Origin: Candidatus Gerdarchaeota archaeon
GTDB taxonomy: Archaea > Asgardarchaeota > Heimdallarchaeia > JABLTI01
Assembly (NCBI GenBank): GCA_016840905.1
Contig: JAEORM010000225.1
Span: forward strand, 1 to 12,304
Direction: 5' to 3'
DNA: 12,304 bases
A program made the position numbers and the translations under genes. The notes under the pieces were generated by a model. The model did no database searches and was not told the DNA's origin. It was given only the letters and a program-made list of their open reading frames with translations. Shown here in pieces: positions 6,507-12,304 of this stretch (position 1 is the stretch's first letter; the number at the start of each line of letters is the position of its first letter).

Positions 6507-7664
6507 TTAAACTTGGAAAGATTGCTGAAATCTTTCCTTTATTTCAATTCCTGACATGGGAATATCTTTTACTAAAGCATTTTCAGGTTTAATTATACAG
6601 TGGATTAACCTTGGGCCTTTCTCCAATTGATTGAAGGTTTTAACAATTTCTTCTGGTGTAAAAGCCTTTCTAGTATAAATAAAACCATATGCTCTAGCTA
6701 CTAATTCAAGATCAATATTATTATATGCTGCAGTAATTTGATTGCCAGTGGAACCACAAGTACCATTATCCATTAATAATATTGTGAGATTTTTACTCAT
6801 TGATTTTTCTTGAATGATTGTTCCCAAAATATTAGGATTTGTTAAAATGCTTGCATCTCCATCTATAATTATTACTTCTTTATTACTAGCAATTGTTACA
6901 CCTAAACCTATGGCAGAAGCCATCCCAAAGCTTCCTAACATATAGAAATTTGTTGGTTGATCAAGCAGGTTATACAATTCTTTACAAGGAAAACCAATGT
7001 TAGCAATTACAATTTTACCTTCAAGAGATGATTTTAATGATTCAATTGCCTTAAATCTGGTAATAAGAGGCTCTTTAAAACTTGTTGTAGTAAGGTCTAT
7101 AGAGAATTGAGCTTTTCTTTCAAGAAAAGGTGATTCCAAATCAATTTTTTGTTTAATGTTACTTACTTTAACATTACTCATCTCCCAAAATTGAGGTGAA
7201 ATAAAAATACCAACTGGAATGTTTTCTTCGAAACATTGATTCAGAATTTGATCGATTTTTTTAAGATCATCTTTTTTCTTAATTTGAACAAATGGAAAAT
7301 CAATTGCTCTAAAGATAGCTGGTAAATATTTGCCAACAGGAACTTGGGCTTCAATTGTTTCTTTATATATACCTCTCCAGCTAATAATAATTGGGATTGG
7401 TATTCTATAAAAAAGAGCTAGAGAAAGTAAAGCATTAAGTGAATTACCAATGCCTCCACTTTGAATCATCATAACCGCACGTTTTCCTGCAAGATAAATA
7501 CCAGAAGCAATTCCAATGCCTTCTTCTTCTCGAGATAATGGAATGTGAGTAAAACGTTCTGCTGTTAAATTTAACAATCGTTTAATTTTGGCACAAGGTA
7601 ATGTTAAAGCAAAATCAATATTATATTTATCAAGCAAATCTAAAACAGCTTTCTCTAAATCCAT
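6507..7664 (-). CDS. Fused sulfopyruvate (or phosphonopyruvate) decarboxylase-like TPP enzyme
   Basis: A TPP-dependent 2-oxoacid decarboxylase of the ComD-ComE/phosphonopyruvate decarboxylase family, 385 residues. The N-terminal half (1-165) is ComD-like: LPCAKIKRLL (22-31), then SREEEGIGIASG (44-55) with the conserved Glu, then GGIGNSLNAL (70-79) and QVPVGK (107-112). The C-terminal half (about 205-385) is ComE-like: NIGFPCKELY (222-231), FYMLGSFGMASAIGLG (240-255), the TPP/metal motif GDAS...MDNG (269-301) and HCIIKPENA near the end. The usual GDG reads GDA here, which may still bind the metal. The fused form occurs in some methanogens, where it makes sulfoacetaldehyde for coenzyme M, and in phosphonate pathways. 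No other gene for either route is in the window, so the substrate is open. ATG start with GAGGA 6 bases upstream. Transcribed alone, convergent with the GNAT gene. Confidence 0.85.
   Translation of the reverse strand: MDLEKAVLDLLDKYNIDFALTLPCAKIKRLLNLTAERFTHIPLSREEEGIGIASGIYLAGKRAVMMIQSGGIGNSLNALLSLALFYRIPIPIIISWRGIYKETIEAQVPVGKYLPAIFRAIDFPFVQIKKKDDLKKIDQILNQCFEENIPVGIFISPQFWEMSNVKVSNIKQKIDLESPFLERKAQFSIDLTTTSFKEPLITRFKAIESLKSSLEGKIVIANIGFPCKELYNLLDQPTNFYMLGSFGMASAIGLGVTIASNKEVIIIDGDASILTNPNILGTIIQEKSMSKNLTILLMDNGTCGSTGNQITAAYNNIDLELVARAYGFIYTRKAFTPEEIVKTFNQLEKGPRLIHCIIKPENALVKDIPMSGIEIKERFQQSFQV
6515..6537. terminator. Terminator-like hairpin inside the 3' end of the TPP enzyme gene
   Basis: GGAAAGATT and AATCTTTCC form a perfect 9-bp stem around a 5-base loop GCTGA. 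On the plus strand TTTATTTC follows, so it could end the transcript of the GNAT gene, whose stop is 12 bases earlier. It lies within the last codons of the convergent gene, where there is no non-coding space. Confidence 0.45.
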
Positions 7665-7698
7665 AGCTATTCCTCAGTTGTTTATTTTTACAATTCAA

Positions 7699-7712
7699 AT
7701 TAATTAATTATT
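7699..7712 (-). promoter_or_regulatory. Candidate TATA box for the TPP enzyme gene
   Basis: On the minus strand this reads AATAATTAATTAAT, centred about 41 bases before the ATG at 7664. It would give a short leader containing the GAGGA ribosome site at 7671-7675. Weak evidence, given the base composition. Confidence 0.28.
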
Positions 7713-7824
7713 GGTAAAAAAAGAAAATGATGATATTTTTTTAGATTTCTAAAGATTCAAAGATTCATGGAATTATAACGACAAATCTAATTTTAATTAT
7801 TAATCAATACTAAAACTTCAGCTG

Positions 7825-7864
7825 TACAGTTCAGTAAATCTAAAATTTAGCTAGTTGAACTGTA
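7825..7864. repeat. Nested inverted repeat in the divergent promoter region
   Basis: The outer arms TACAGTTCA (7825-7833) and TGAACTGTA (7856-7864) are perfect 9-bp complements. Between them CTAAA-A-TTTAG (7840-7850) is a second perfect inverted repeat sharing the same centre, with unpaired bases between the two levels. It lies about 80 bases before the membrane protein start and 160 before the TPP enzyme start. It is a plausible operator for a dimeric regulator, or a hairpin if transcribed. Confidence 0.55.
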
Positions 7865-7946
7865 TTAGTTTTACTTTAAATTTTAGCATTATTAAACGAT
7901 AAATTATAAGAAACATTTTTTATGATAAAAAAAGAACATTTTTCTC

Positions 7947-8531
7947 ATGAGCGACTATAAAGTTAAATTACCGCTTTGGTTAAGAATACTTTATTACATA
8001 ACAGGTATAGCAACTATTGGTCTTGCTATTATTATTATCATTAATGAGCTCATATCAACACCATTTCTGGATAATATTTTATTATTCGGAATTACTGTGA
8101 TTTTAATTAGTACCGTTCGTATAATAAATGGACTATTTGACAAGCGACATGATAAATGGTTTAGAACATTCAATTTACTGATTGGAATATTGGTTTTACC
8201 AATTGGAATAGTAGCTGTTATCCCAACAATAACATTGGATCCCTACATTATGCTTTCAATTCTTGCATTAGCAATTTTGCTTTTGGGTATTGTTAGCTTA
8301 GTAAATGGTTTTGAAGATAAAAACAAAGTAAAAACTTACAAGATACTAATTATTCTATATGGATTCATTTTAGTTCTCCTTTCTGCAGCAGTCTTAATTG
8401 TAGATACAATACTAATTGAAAGATCATTGATAATAATTATAGATGTAGCAATATTCTTACTAGGATTTAGGCGATTAATGGAAGGAATTCTTAATCATCG
8501 AATATTCAAACAACCACAAGTACAATCTTGA
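7947..8531 (+). CDS. Six-helix membrane protein, HdeD/DUF308-like, internal threefold repeat
   Basis: A 194-residue integral membrane protein with no assigned reaction. Six hydrophobic helices lie at about 12-34, 43-61, 74-93, 100-119, 131-152 and 159-176. The helix pairs repeat with a period of about 59 residues. The loop after each pair carries a related motif: RIINGLFDK (58-66), SLVNGFEDK (117-125) and RRLMEGILN (175-183). This size and helix-pair repeat resemble the HdeD/DUF308 group, whose bacterial member is linked to acid resistance; the role in archaea is unknown. There is no ribosome site before the ATG, so the mRNA may be nearly leaderless. It stands alone, divergent from the TPP enzyme and convergent with Topo VI A. 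The family call is moderate; the membrane topology is firm. Confidence 0.75.
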   Translation: MSDYKVKLPLWLRILYYITGIATIGLAIIIIINELISTPFLDNILLFGITVILISTVRIINGLFDKRHDKWFRTFNLLIGILVLPIGIVAVIPTITLDPYIMLSILALAILLLGIVSLVNGFEDKNKVKTYKILIILYGFILVLLSAAVLIVDTILIERSLIIIIDVAIFLLGFRRLMEGILNHRIFKQPQVQS

Positions 8532-8534
8532 AAT

Positions 8535-8564
8535 AGAAAGGATTCTTTTCCTTTCTCTTTTTTT
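8535..8564 (+). terminator. Hairpin plus T-run after the membrane protein gene
   Basis: AGAAAGGA (8535-8542) and TCCTTTCT (8549-8556) form an 8-bp perfect stem with a 6-base loop. A C and seven T residues follow. It begins 4 bases after the TGA stop. It looks like a factor-independent terminator, although in archaea the T-run alone may suffice. Confidence 0.6.
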
Positions 8565-8621
8565 AAAAATAGAGAATCAATTTTTTTATTGTCTAATTTA
8601 ATTTTCAGAATTTAATTTATT

Positions 8622-8650
8622 AAAAGAGAAAAAAAGGGAAAAAAAGGAAA
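8622..8650 (-). terminator. T-rich terminator downstream of Topo VI A
   Basis: On the minus strand, just after the TAG stop, the sequence holds successive T-runs (CCTTTTTTTCCCTTTTTTTC and onward) without a strong hairpin. This fits the T-rich termination signals typical of archaea and closes the Topo VI operon. Confidence 0.5.
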
Positions 8651-8654
8651 TGAT

Positions 8655-9776
8655 CTATATTTTTCCTTCTCTTACTAATTTTTCAATTTCCTTAAATTTC
8701 TGTGGTAAATATTCATCTGCAACAAAAGTAAGACTCTTAGAAGTTAGCGATTGTTGTTCAGATTTTTTCTTTAAGTTTAGGAATTTCTGCAATTCTTCTT
8801 GCAAGTAATTGTTCTGATAACGAGGATCTTTTAATAGTTGGAGTGTTCGAGTAATATCCATTTTAGTAAAATTATCAGTTGGTAAATGATAATGAACGAT
8901 ATCCGAAGCAGTCAACCCCATCCAAATTGCATCTGGTGTTGTAAGACCTGTAAGGTGTGCAGCTGAAGCGCTACCTGAAGCGATAACATTGTAAATGTGT
9001 ACTCCCCATGGATCACCATCAACAAAAACATATACTGGTAATTTCATTTCTTCATTTAATCTTCGTATTAATCTTCTTGTTCCTCTTGGTGCTTGACCTG
9101 CAAGATGAATTAGTATAGCATTAAATTGCTCATCAGCGTTTTCCTCAATTAATCTTTGGAACATACCACCTGATTCTATACAGATTACTTTATTAGCAGA
9201 TGTTTTAATGAAATCACTTCTTACTAGTGTAGGTCCAATTGTTTGCCCATCTGGATTGAATGTAAGATTAATATCTCTCCTATTACCTGTCTTTTTATCT
9301 CTAAAAGCAATATCCAAATCACCAAATATTGTACTTCTTGCATCTGGAAAGATATTGAAATCTTCTCGAGCCATTCCTATAATTGCTTCTACATCTGTAA
9401 TAATATTATCAGATTCTGATTGGTCATGAAACATTTTTGCTAAAGCTGACTCAGAGGAATAATAAAGGTCTCTTAATGTGCTTGTTCTTCCAGCTTCAAG
9501 CAAATCTCGAGCAGCAAAGGAAGCTACAAAAATCGTTTGTAGAAATGGTTTTAGATGTCGAACATTGCCAGCTGATCGTCTGATCTTCTTTTTACCAACA
9601 GTATACTGTCTCATCTTTAGATCATAATAAATGTTAGAGCTTGATCTAAGAGGCATTTCAAAGGCAGGATATTTTTCTTCTTCTATTTGTGTGTAGACTT
9701 TTTCACCAAGATTGACTAATTTATTGAATGCTTGTTCTTTTAATTGATCTGCATGTGTACTACCTTTTTTTGACAT
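8655..9776 (-). CDS. top6A: DNA topoisomerase VI subunit A (Spo11-type cleavage subunit)
   Basis: The cleavage subunit of the type IIB topoisomerase, which makes transient double-strand breaks so another duplex can pass; it works as an A2B2 tetramer. The 373 residues contain the winged-helix (CAP-like) domain with the active-site tyrosine in TLRDLYYSSE. By alignment with Spo11 (IFYSN), the second Tyr, Y106, should attack the DNA. The Toprim domain follows with the metal ligands E201 (ICIESGG) and D253/D255 (VFVDGDPWG). All catalytic residues are present and length is close to known archaeal subunits. The ATG is preceded by AGGTGA at a 6-7 base gap, and the start lies 16 bases after the stop of subunit B, so the pair is one operon with B first. 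Confidence 0.97.
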   Translation of the reverse strand: MSKKGSTHADQLKEQAFNKLVNLGEKVYTQIEEEKYPAFEMPLRSSSNIYYDLKMRQYTVGKKKIRRSAGNVRHLKPFLQTIFVASFAARDLLEAGRTSTLRDLYYSSESALAKMFHDQSESDNIITDVEAIIGMAREDFNIFPDARSTIFGDLDIAFRDKKTGNRRDINLTFNPDGQTIGPTLVRSDFIKTSANKVICIESGGMFQRLIEENADEQFNAILIHLAGQAPRGTRRLIRRLNEEMKLPVYVFVDGDPWGVHIYNVIASGSASAAHLTGLTTPDAIWMGLTASDIVHYHLPTDNFTKMDITRTLQLLKDPRYQNNYLQEELQKFLNLKKKSEQQSLTSKSLTFVADEYLPQKFKEIEKLVREGKI

Positions 9777-9792
9777 TAATGTTCACCTACTA

Positions 9793-11364
9793 TTAATCTT
9801 CCATATTTTCTTTATCCTGGTCATCATTTTTGACAGGGTTATTTTCTTCTTCATCAAACATTTCATCTTCAGTTCGACCTTTCCCAACAAAAGCAACAGA
9901 AGGAACAGTTTTCGCCCCACTTAATTTGGCAGCAAATTTAGCAATATGAGGCATATATTTCTCGAAAATAGTTGTTCGTTTCGCAGTTCTTTCTTCTCTT
10001 TCAACTCGAGAAAGGTAGATTCTGAGTTTTCTAGCGCATACTTGCATTGCTAATCGCATTTCTCGTTCAATTTCAACCCTATCAGCAATAGATTCTTTTC
10101 CAGCGGTCCTATAAGGTACCTTTGTAGAAGCAATATGAGTAATTATTGCTAATTTATTATTATCAGGTACTTTATACATTCGCCAATTAAATGACCTAAT
10201 TACTTTTGCTGAGACATCAGCATATTGATCATATAATAATGGAATTCTATTGGCAAAACGATAGAGAATTGGTTCTGATGATAATTCTATATTAGTACCG
10301 CCATAAGCCATAGCTACTTCAACAACAAATGGATGCCCAGAATATGCTTGAGGTTTTCTTGTTATAGCTGTTAAGAAATCAGGTACTAGTTCTTTTTGAA
10401 TTCCTGCACATAAAACCTCTTCACCAATAGGTGATAGACATTTTGTTTCTGGAGCTAAGAAACCTTCAAAATTATTCATGCCTTGAACTAAAGCAACAAT
10501 ATCATCATGATCAAGTTTTGCAGGGTCTTTATCACCCCTAATTTTTATTGATTTAAGAAAACTTTCAGCTGTTTTCTCTCCTATTCTTTGGAAATTACTT
10601 TGAAGGAATTTTGTTAAAGTTTTTTGTCTTGCAACTCTAATTAATCGTAACATCTTTTCAGTATCTATACCATAAGGGTGGGGTAGCACAGCTTCACCTA
10701 GTTTTGGTACCTGTTCAATTCCTTTTTCAAATCGATATAACACTCCATAAGCATCAATGAAATTTATGGTAGCATAAGGTGCCACTAATGCTGTAGACTT
10801 TACATAATCGAGAATCTTCGAATGAGCTCTCCCATAATCACCCTCTATATTCACCTCAACTGCTACGCCATGCCAATCCTTTTTGTTTGGTATTTCTTGA
10901 TGATATCTTATTATGGGTTCATTTCTTTGAATATCAATCATTAGATGATATTCATCAATTACTTTACTACCTTTTGTGCAGCTAAGAACTCTTGTAGGAA
11001 GATTAGTAGTTATTTGCGAATATAGTACTGTCATTGATGCGCCTAAACCAAAATGACCTCGAGATTGTCTTTCAACATATTTCCCACCAAAAAGTAATTT
11101 GGCTAAGGCTTCTGGCACTTTGTTTCCAGGGATACCAATCCCATTGTCTGAAATAAAAATCGTATAAACATCTTCAGTGCGTTTCTTTATAGAAACGAAA
11201 ATATCTGGATTAATTCCACCTATTTCCGCACCATCAAATGAATTTTCTATAATCTCACGAAAGGCTGTATAGAGACTTTTCGCTGGGGTATCAAAACCAG
11301 CAAGTTCTCTATTGCGGTAAAAGAAATCCGCTGGAGATAATTGTCTAAATTCTACCTTGCTCAA
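9793..11364 (-). CDS. top6B: DNA topoisomerase VI subunit B (GHKL ATPase subunit)
   Basis: The ATP-driven clamp of Topo VI. The 523 residues show a GHKL ATPase domain (about 1-210) with EIIENSFDG (E40, N41), the DNGIG motif (73-77) and glycine loop GHFGLG (103-108). The H2TH region follows (about 225-300), then the transducer (about 305-470) with GHPFVVEVAMAYGG, YRFANRIPLLYD and the switch lysine in TAGKESIA (K423). The loop form and AGKESIA resemble the Sulfolobus enzyme. An acidic tail (about 497-523) follows. The start is TTG at 11364: it gives the expected N-terminus SKVEFRQLSPADFF and no ATG fits. GAGTGAT upstream may be the ribosome site. A rare start codon may lower expression of B relative to A. 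Confidence 0.97.
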   Translation of the reverse strand: MSKVEFRQLSPADFFYRNRELAGFDTPAKSLYTAFREIIENSFDGAEIGGINPDIFVSIKKRTEDVYTIFISDNGIGIPGNKVPEALAKLLFGGKYVERQSRGHFGLGASMTVLYSQITTNLPTRVLSCTKGSKVIDEYHLMIDIQRNEPIIRYHQEIPNKKDWHGVAVEVNIEGDYGRAHSKILDYVKSTALVAPYATINFIDAYGVLYRFEKGIEQVPKLGEAVLPHPYGIDTEKMLRLIRVARQKTLTKFLQSNFQRIGEKTAESFLKSIKIRGDKDPAKLDHDDIVALVQGMNNFEGFLAPETKCLSPIGEEVLCAGIQKELVPDFLTAITRKPQAYSGHPFVVEVAMAYGGTNIELSSEPILYRFANRIPLLYDQYADVSAKVIRSFNWRMYKVPDNNKLAIITHIASTKVPYRTAGKESIADRVEIEREMRLAMQVCARKLRIYLSRVEREERTAKRTTIFEKYMPHIAKFAAKLSGAKTVPSVAFVGKGRTEDEMFDEEENNPVKNDDQDKENMED

Positions 11365-11500
11365 TATTTATCACTCTAATTAATGCGCTCTAGTTCATAA
11401 ACGCGAACTTAAATTATAATTTTTTGCCATAAATCACATTATACAAAATAATCTTAGACCAATTTTTCTAAAAAAATCTTTTTTTCTTTTCACTTTTACT

Positions 11501-11533
11501 AAGTATTTTCTAATTTTGCTTAGAAAATATCTT
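11501..11533. repeat. Inverted repeat abutting the promoter of the right-end membrane protein
   Basis: TATTTTCTAA (11504-11513) and TTAGAAAATA (11520-11529) are perfect 10-bp complements around TTTTGC. The stem extends by AAG/CTT with one bulged T. Its right arm abuts the TATA-like TTTTAAAATAAT, so a protein bound here could block or recruit the transcription machinery (inference). Confidence 0.6.
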
Positions 11534-11543
11534 TTAAAATAAT
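11532..11543 (+). promoter_or_regulatory. Candidate TATA box for the right-end membrane protein
   Basis: TTTTAAAATAAT is centred about 32 bases before the ATG at 11570, which fits a transcript beginning within a few bases of the start codon. The lack of any Shine-Dalgarno match before that ATG agrees with a near-leaderless mRNA. Confidence 0.42.
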
Positions 11544-11569
11544 AATTGTATATCTTAGTATTGATTATA

Positions 11570-12304
11570 ATGCCTGATGAAGACCTCCATTTTGTCCAAG
11601 AAGAAGAAATCGATAAACTTGAAAAATCAAGTGGAAAAAGAATCAAGAAAAAATTATTCGAGGATGTTCCTCCAAAACGCAGAACAATTTATATTGGAAT
11701 GATATTTCTTAGTGTTTCTTTAGTAGTAAATATCTTATTCAGTGTTTCTTTGAATTTCACGTCATTAATTAATAATGATCCAAAAGGTGTTTTAAATTGG
11801 TTTCCTGGTAATTTTATAATCGAATTATTACTTTTATGGTTAATTTTAGTAGTTTCTTTCTTTATATTTTTAGGATTGCTTCCATATCTAGCGAAATTAT
11901 ATATCTACATACATAAATTAGTTAAATATTTTAGATATGGTTATAGTATTGTTAAAACAGATGAACATTATTATTCTTTCAAAGAAGCTCTTGGAAGAAT
12001 TCTTATTCCTTTCTTCTTTAGCTTTGTTCTTGGTTATTGGTTAGCAAGTTGGACATATCTTAAGAATTTGACATTTGAATCGTATCATGTATTAGTTTAT
12101 TTGCTCTTCTCAATGATTGTAATGCCTATTTCAATAGTATTAGTCACACCCTTATGGTTGCTTGATGATTCTGGAATAATAACGATTAAGAAACGTAGAG
12201 AAGGTGAAAGGAAAATTCCTGATATAGAAGGATCAGCAGATTTCTTCTATAATATTTATTCTGGATCAGCTTATACTTTGGCTGTTGTAACTATCATTGA
12301 TTTC
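11570..12304 (+). CDS. Multi-pass membrane protein of unknown function, N-terminal 245 residues (runs off right edge)
   Basis: The frame from ATG 11570 is open for 245 codons to the last base with no stop. I do not recognise the family. An acidic then basic cytoplasmic-looking N-terminus (1-38, MPDEDLHFVQEEE...KRIKKK) precedes hydrophobic spans at about 39-62, 80-106, 142-164 and 173-197. A fifth appears to begin near 233. Between spans 4 and 5 is a polar segment LLDDSGIITIKKRREGE...KIPDIEG (197-221), which looks conserved-domain-like and may face the cytoplasm under the positive-inside rule. Codon use matches the neighbours. It is transcribed divergently from top6B. Product and length cannot be settled without the missing 3' part. 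Confidence 0.82.
   Translation, partial: MPDEDLHFVQEEEIDKLEKSSGKRIKKKLFEDVPPKRRTIYIGMIFLSVSLVVNILFSVSLNFTSLINNDPKGVLNWFPGNFIIELLLLWLILVVSFFIFLGLLPYLAKLYIYIHKLVKYFRYGYSIVKTDEHYYSFKEALGRILIPFFFSFVLGYWLASWTYLKNLTFESYHVLVYLLFSMIVMPISIVLVTPLWLLDDSGIITIKKRREGERKIPDIEGSADFFYNIYSGSAYTLAVVTIIDF

Larger units (their letters stand above)
7665..7946. other. Divergent promoter region between TPP enzyme and membrane protein
   Basis: A 282-base AT-rich spacer with starts at both ends. It holds a TATA-like element for the minus-strand gene, a tandem 8-bp repeat AAGATTCA twice at 7752-7767, the nested inverted repeat at 7825-7864, and the shared 16-mer at 7926-7941. No reading frame or RNA gene was recognised. 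Confidence 0.5.
11365..11569. other. Divergent promoter region between top6B and the right-end membrane protein
   Basis: A 205-base AT-rich spacer with T and A tracts (around 11463-11496), the inverted repeat at 11501-11533 and a TATA-like element at 11532-11543. An open minus-strand frame across it is low-complexity and overlaps the divergent coding region, so I do not count it as a gene. Confidence 0.5.

Noticed and set aside
7752..7767. Tandem AAGATTCA repeat as a possible iteron or CRISPR remnant
   Set aside because: Only two 8-bp copies with no spacer; too short for an origin or array, likely slippage.
10041..11060. Topo VI B glycine loop reads GHFGLG instead of the GQQGIG form
   Set aside because: From memory the Sulfolobus enzyme has a similar GxxGLG loop (GMYGLG), so this is a normal lineage variant rather than a defect.
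11434..11646. Open minus-strand frame of about 70 codons across the top6B/membrane protein spacer
   Set aside because: Low-complexity Lys/Phe-rich product that overlaps the divergent coding region and has no ribosome site or recognisable domain.
1..12304. Mobile element or defence island
   Set aside because: No transposase, integrase, terminal repeats, CRISPR array or toxin-antitoxin pair was seen, and base composition and codon use look even across the window.

Overview
The window looks archaeal and is visibly AT-rich, roughly 30% GC by eye. It carries aIF1A, the Rio1 kinase, a Dim2/Pno1-type double-KH protein, both subunits of topoisomerase VI and the start of an archaeal-type adenylate kinase. 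A Ras/Rab-like domain that has lost its nucleotide-binding motifs sits among them. That gene, together with low GC and Sulfolobus-like Topo VI B motifs (AGKESIA, a GxxGLG-type glycine loop), suggests an Asgard archaeon (Promethearchaeota), possibly Heimdallarchaeia-like. The domain is certain; the phylum is an inference.

Layout. Positions 1-2934 read on the minus strand: the degenerate Ras-like protein, then a 519-residue coiled-coil protein whose stop codon overlaps the start of adenylate kinase (ATGA). Adenylate kinase runs off the left edge. From 3177 to 6502 the plus strand carries aIF1A, Rio1, the KH protein and an Eis-like GNAT acetyltransferase. The first three form an archaeal small-subunit maturation and translation initiation set, and the GNAT gene follows the KH gene after 24 bases. 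A fused sulfopyruvate decarboxylase-like TPP enzyme (6507-7664, minus) converges on the GNAT gene with only 4 bases between stop codons. A six-helix HdeD/DUF308-like membrane protein (7947-8531, plus) diverges from it. Topo VI B and A form a tight minus-strand pair (11364 to 8655). A further membrane protein starts at 11570 and runs off the right edge.

Functional themes. Rio1 and Dim2 act together on the 3' end of small-subunit rRNA and aIF1A binds the same subunit, so 3177-5269 is one functional block. As I recall, Topo VI genes lie beside this block in many archaea; here they are nearby but inverted and separated by three accessory genes. The least ordinary part is the left end, where a pseudo-GTPase with a C-terminal cysteine cluster precedes a large coiled-coil protein. 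Intergenic spacers hold several clear inverted repeats (1823-1838, 7825-7864, 11501-11533) that look like operators or hairpins, plus two terminator-like hairpins (6515-6537, 8535-8564). I saw no tRNA, rRNA, CRISPR array, insertion sequence or integrase, and no gene-free stretch above 300 bases.
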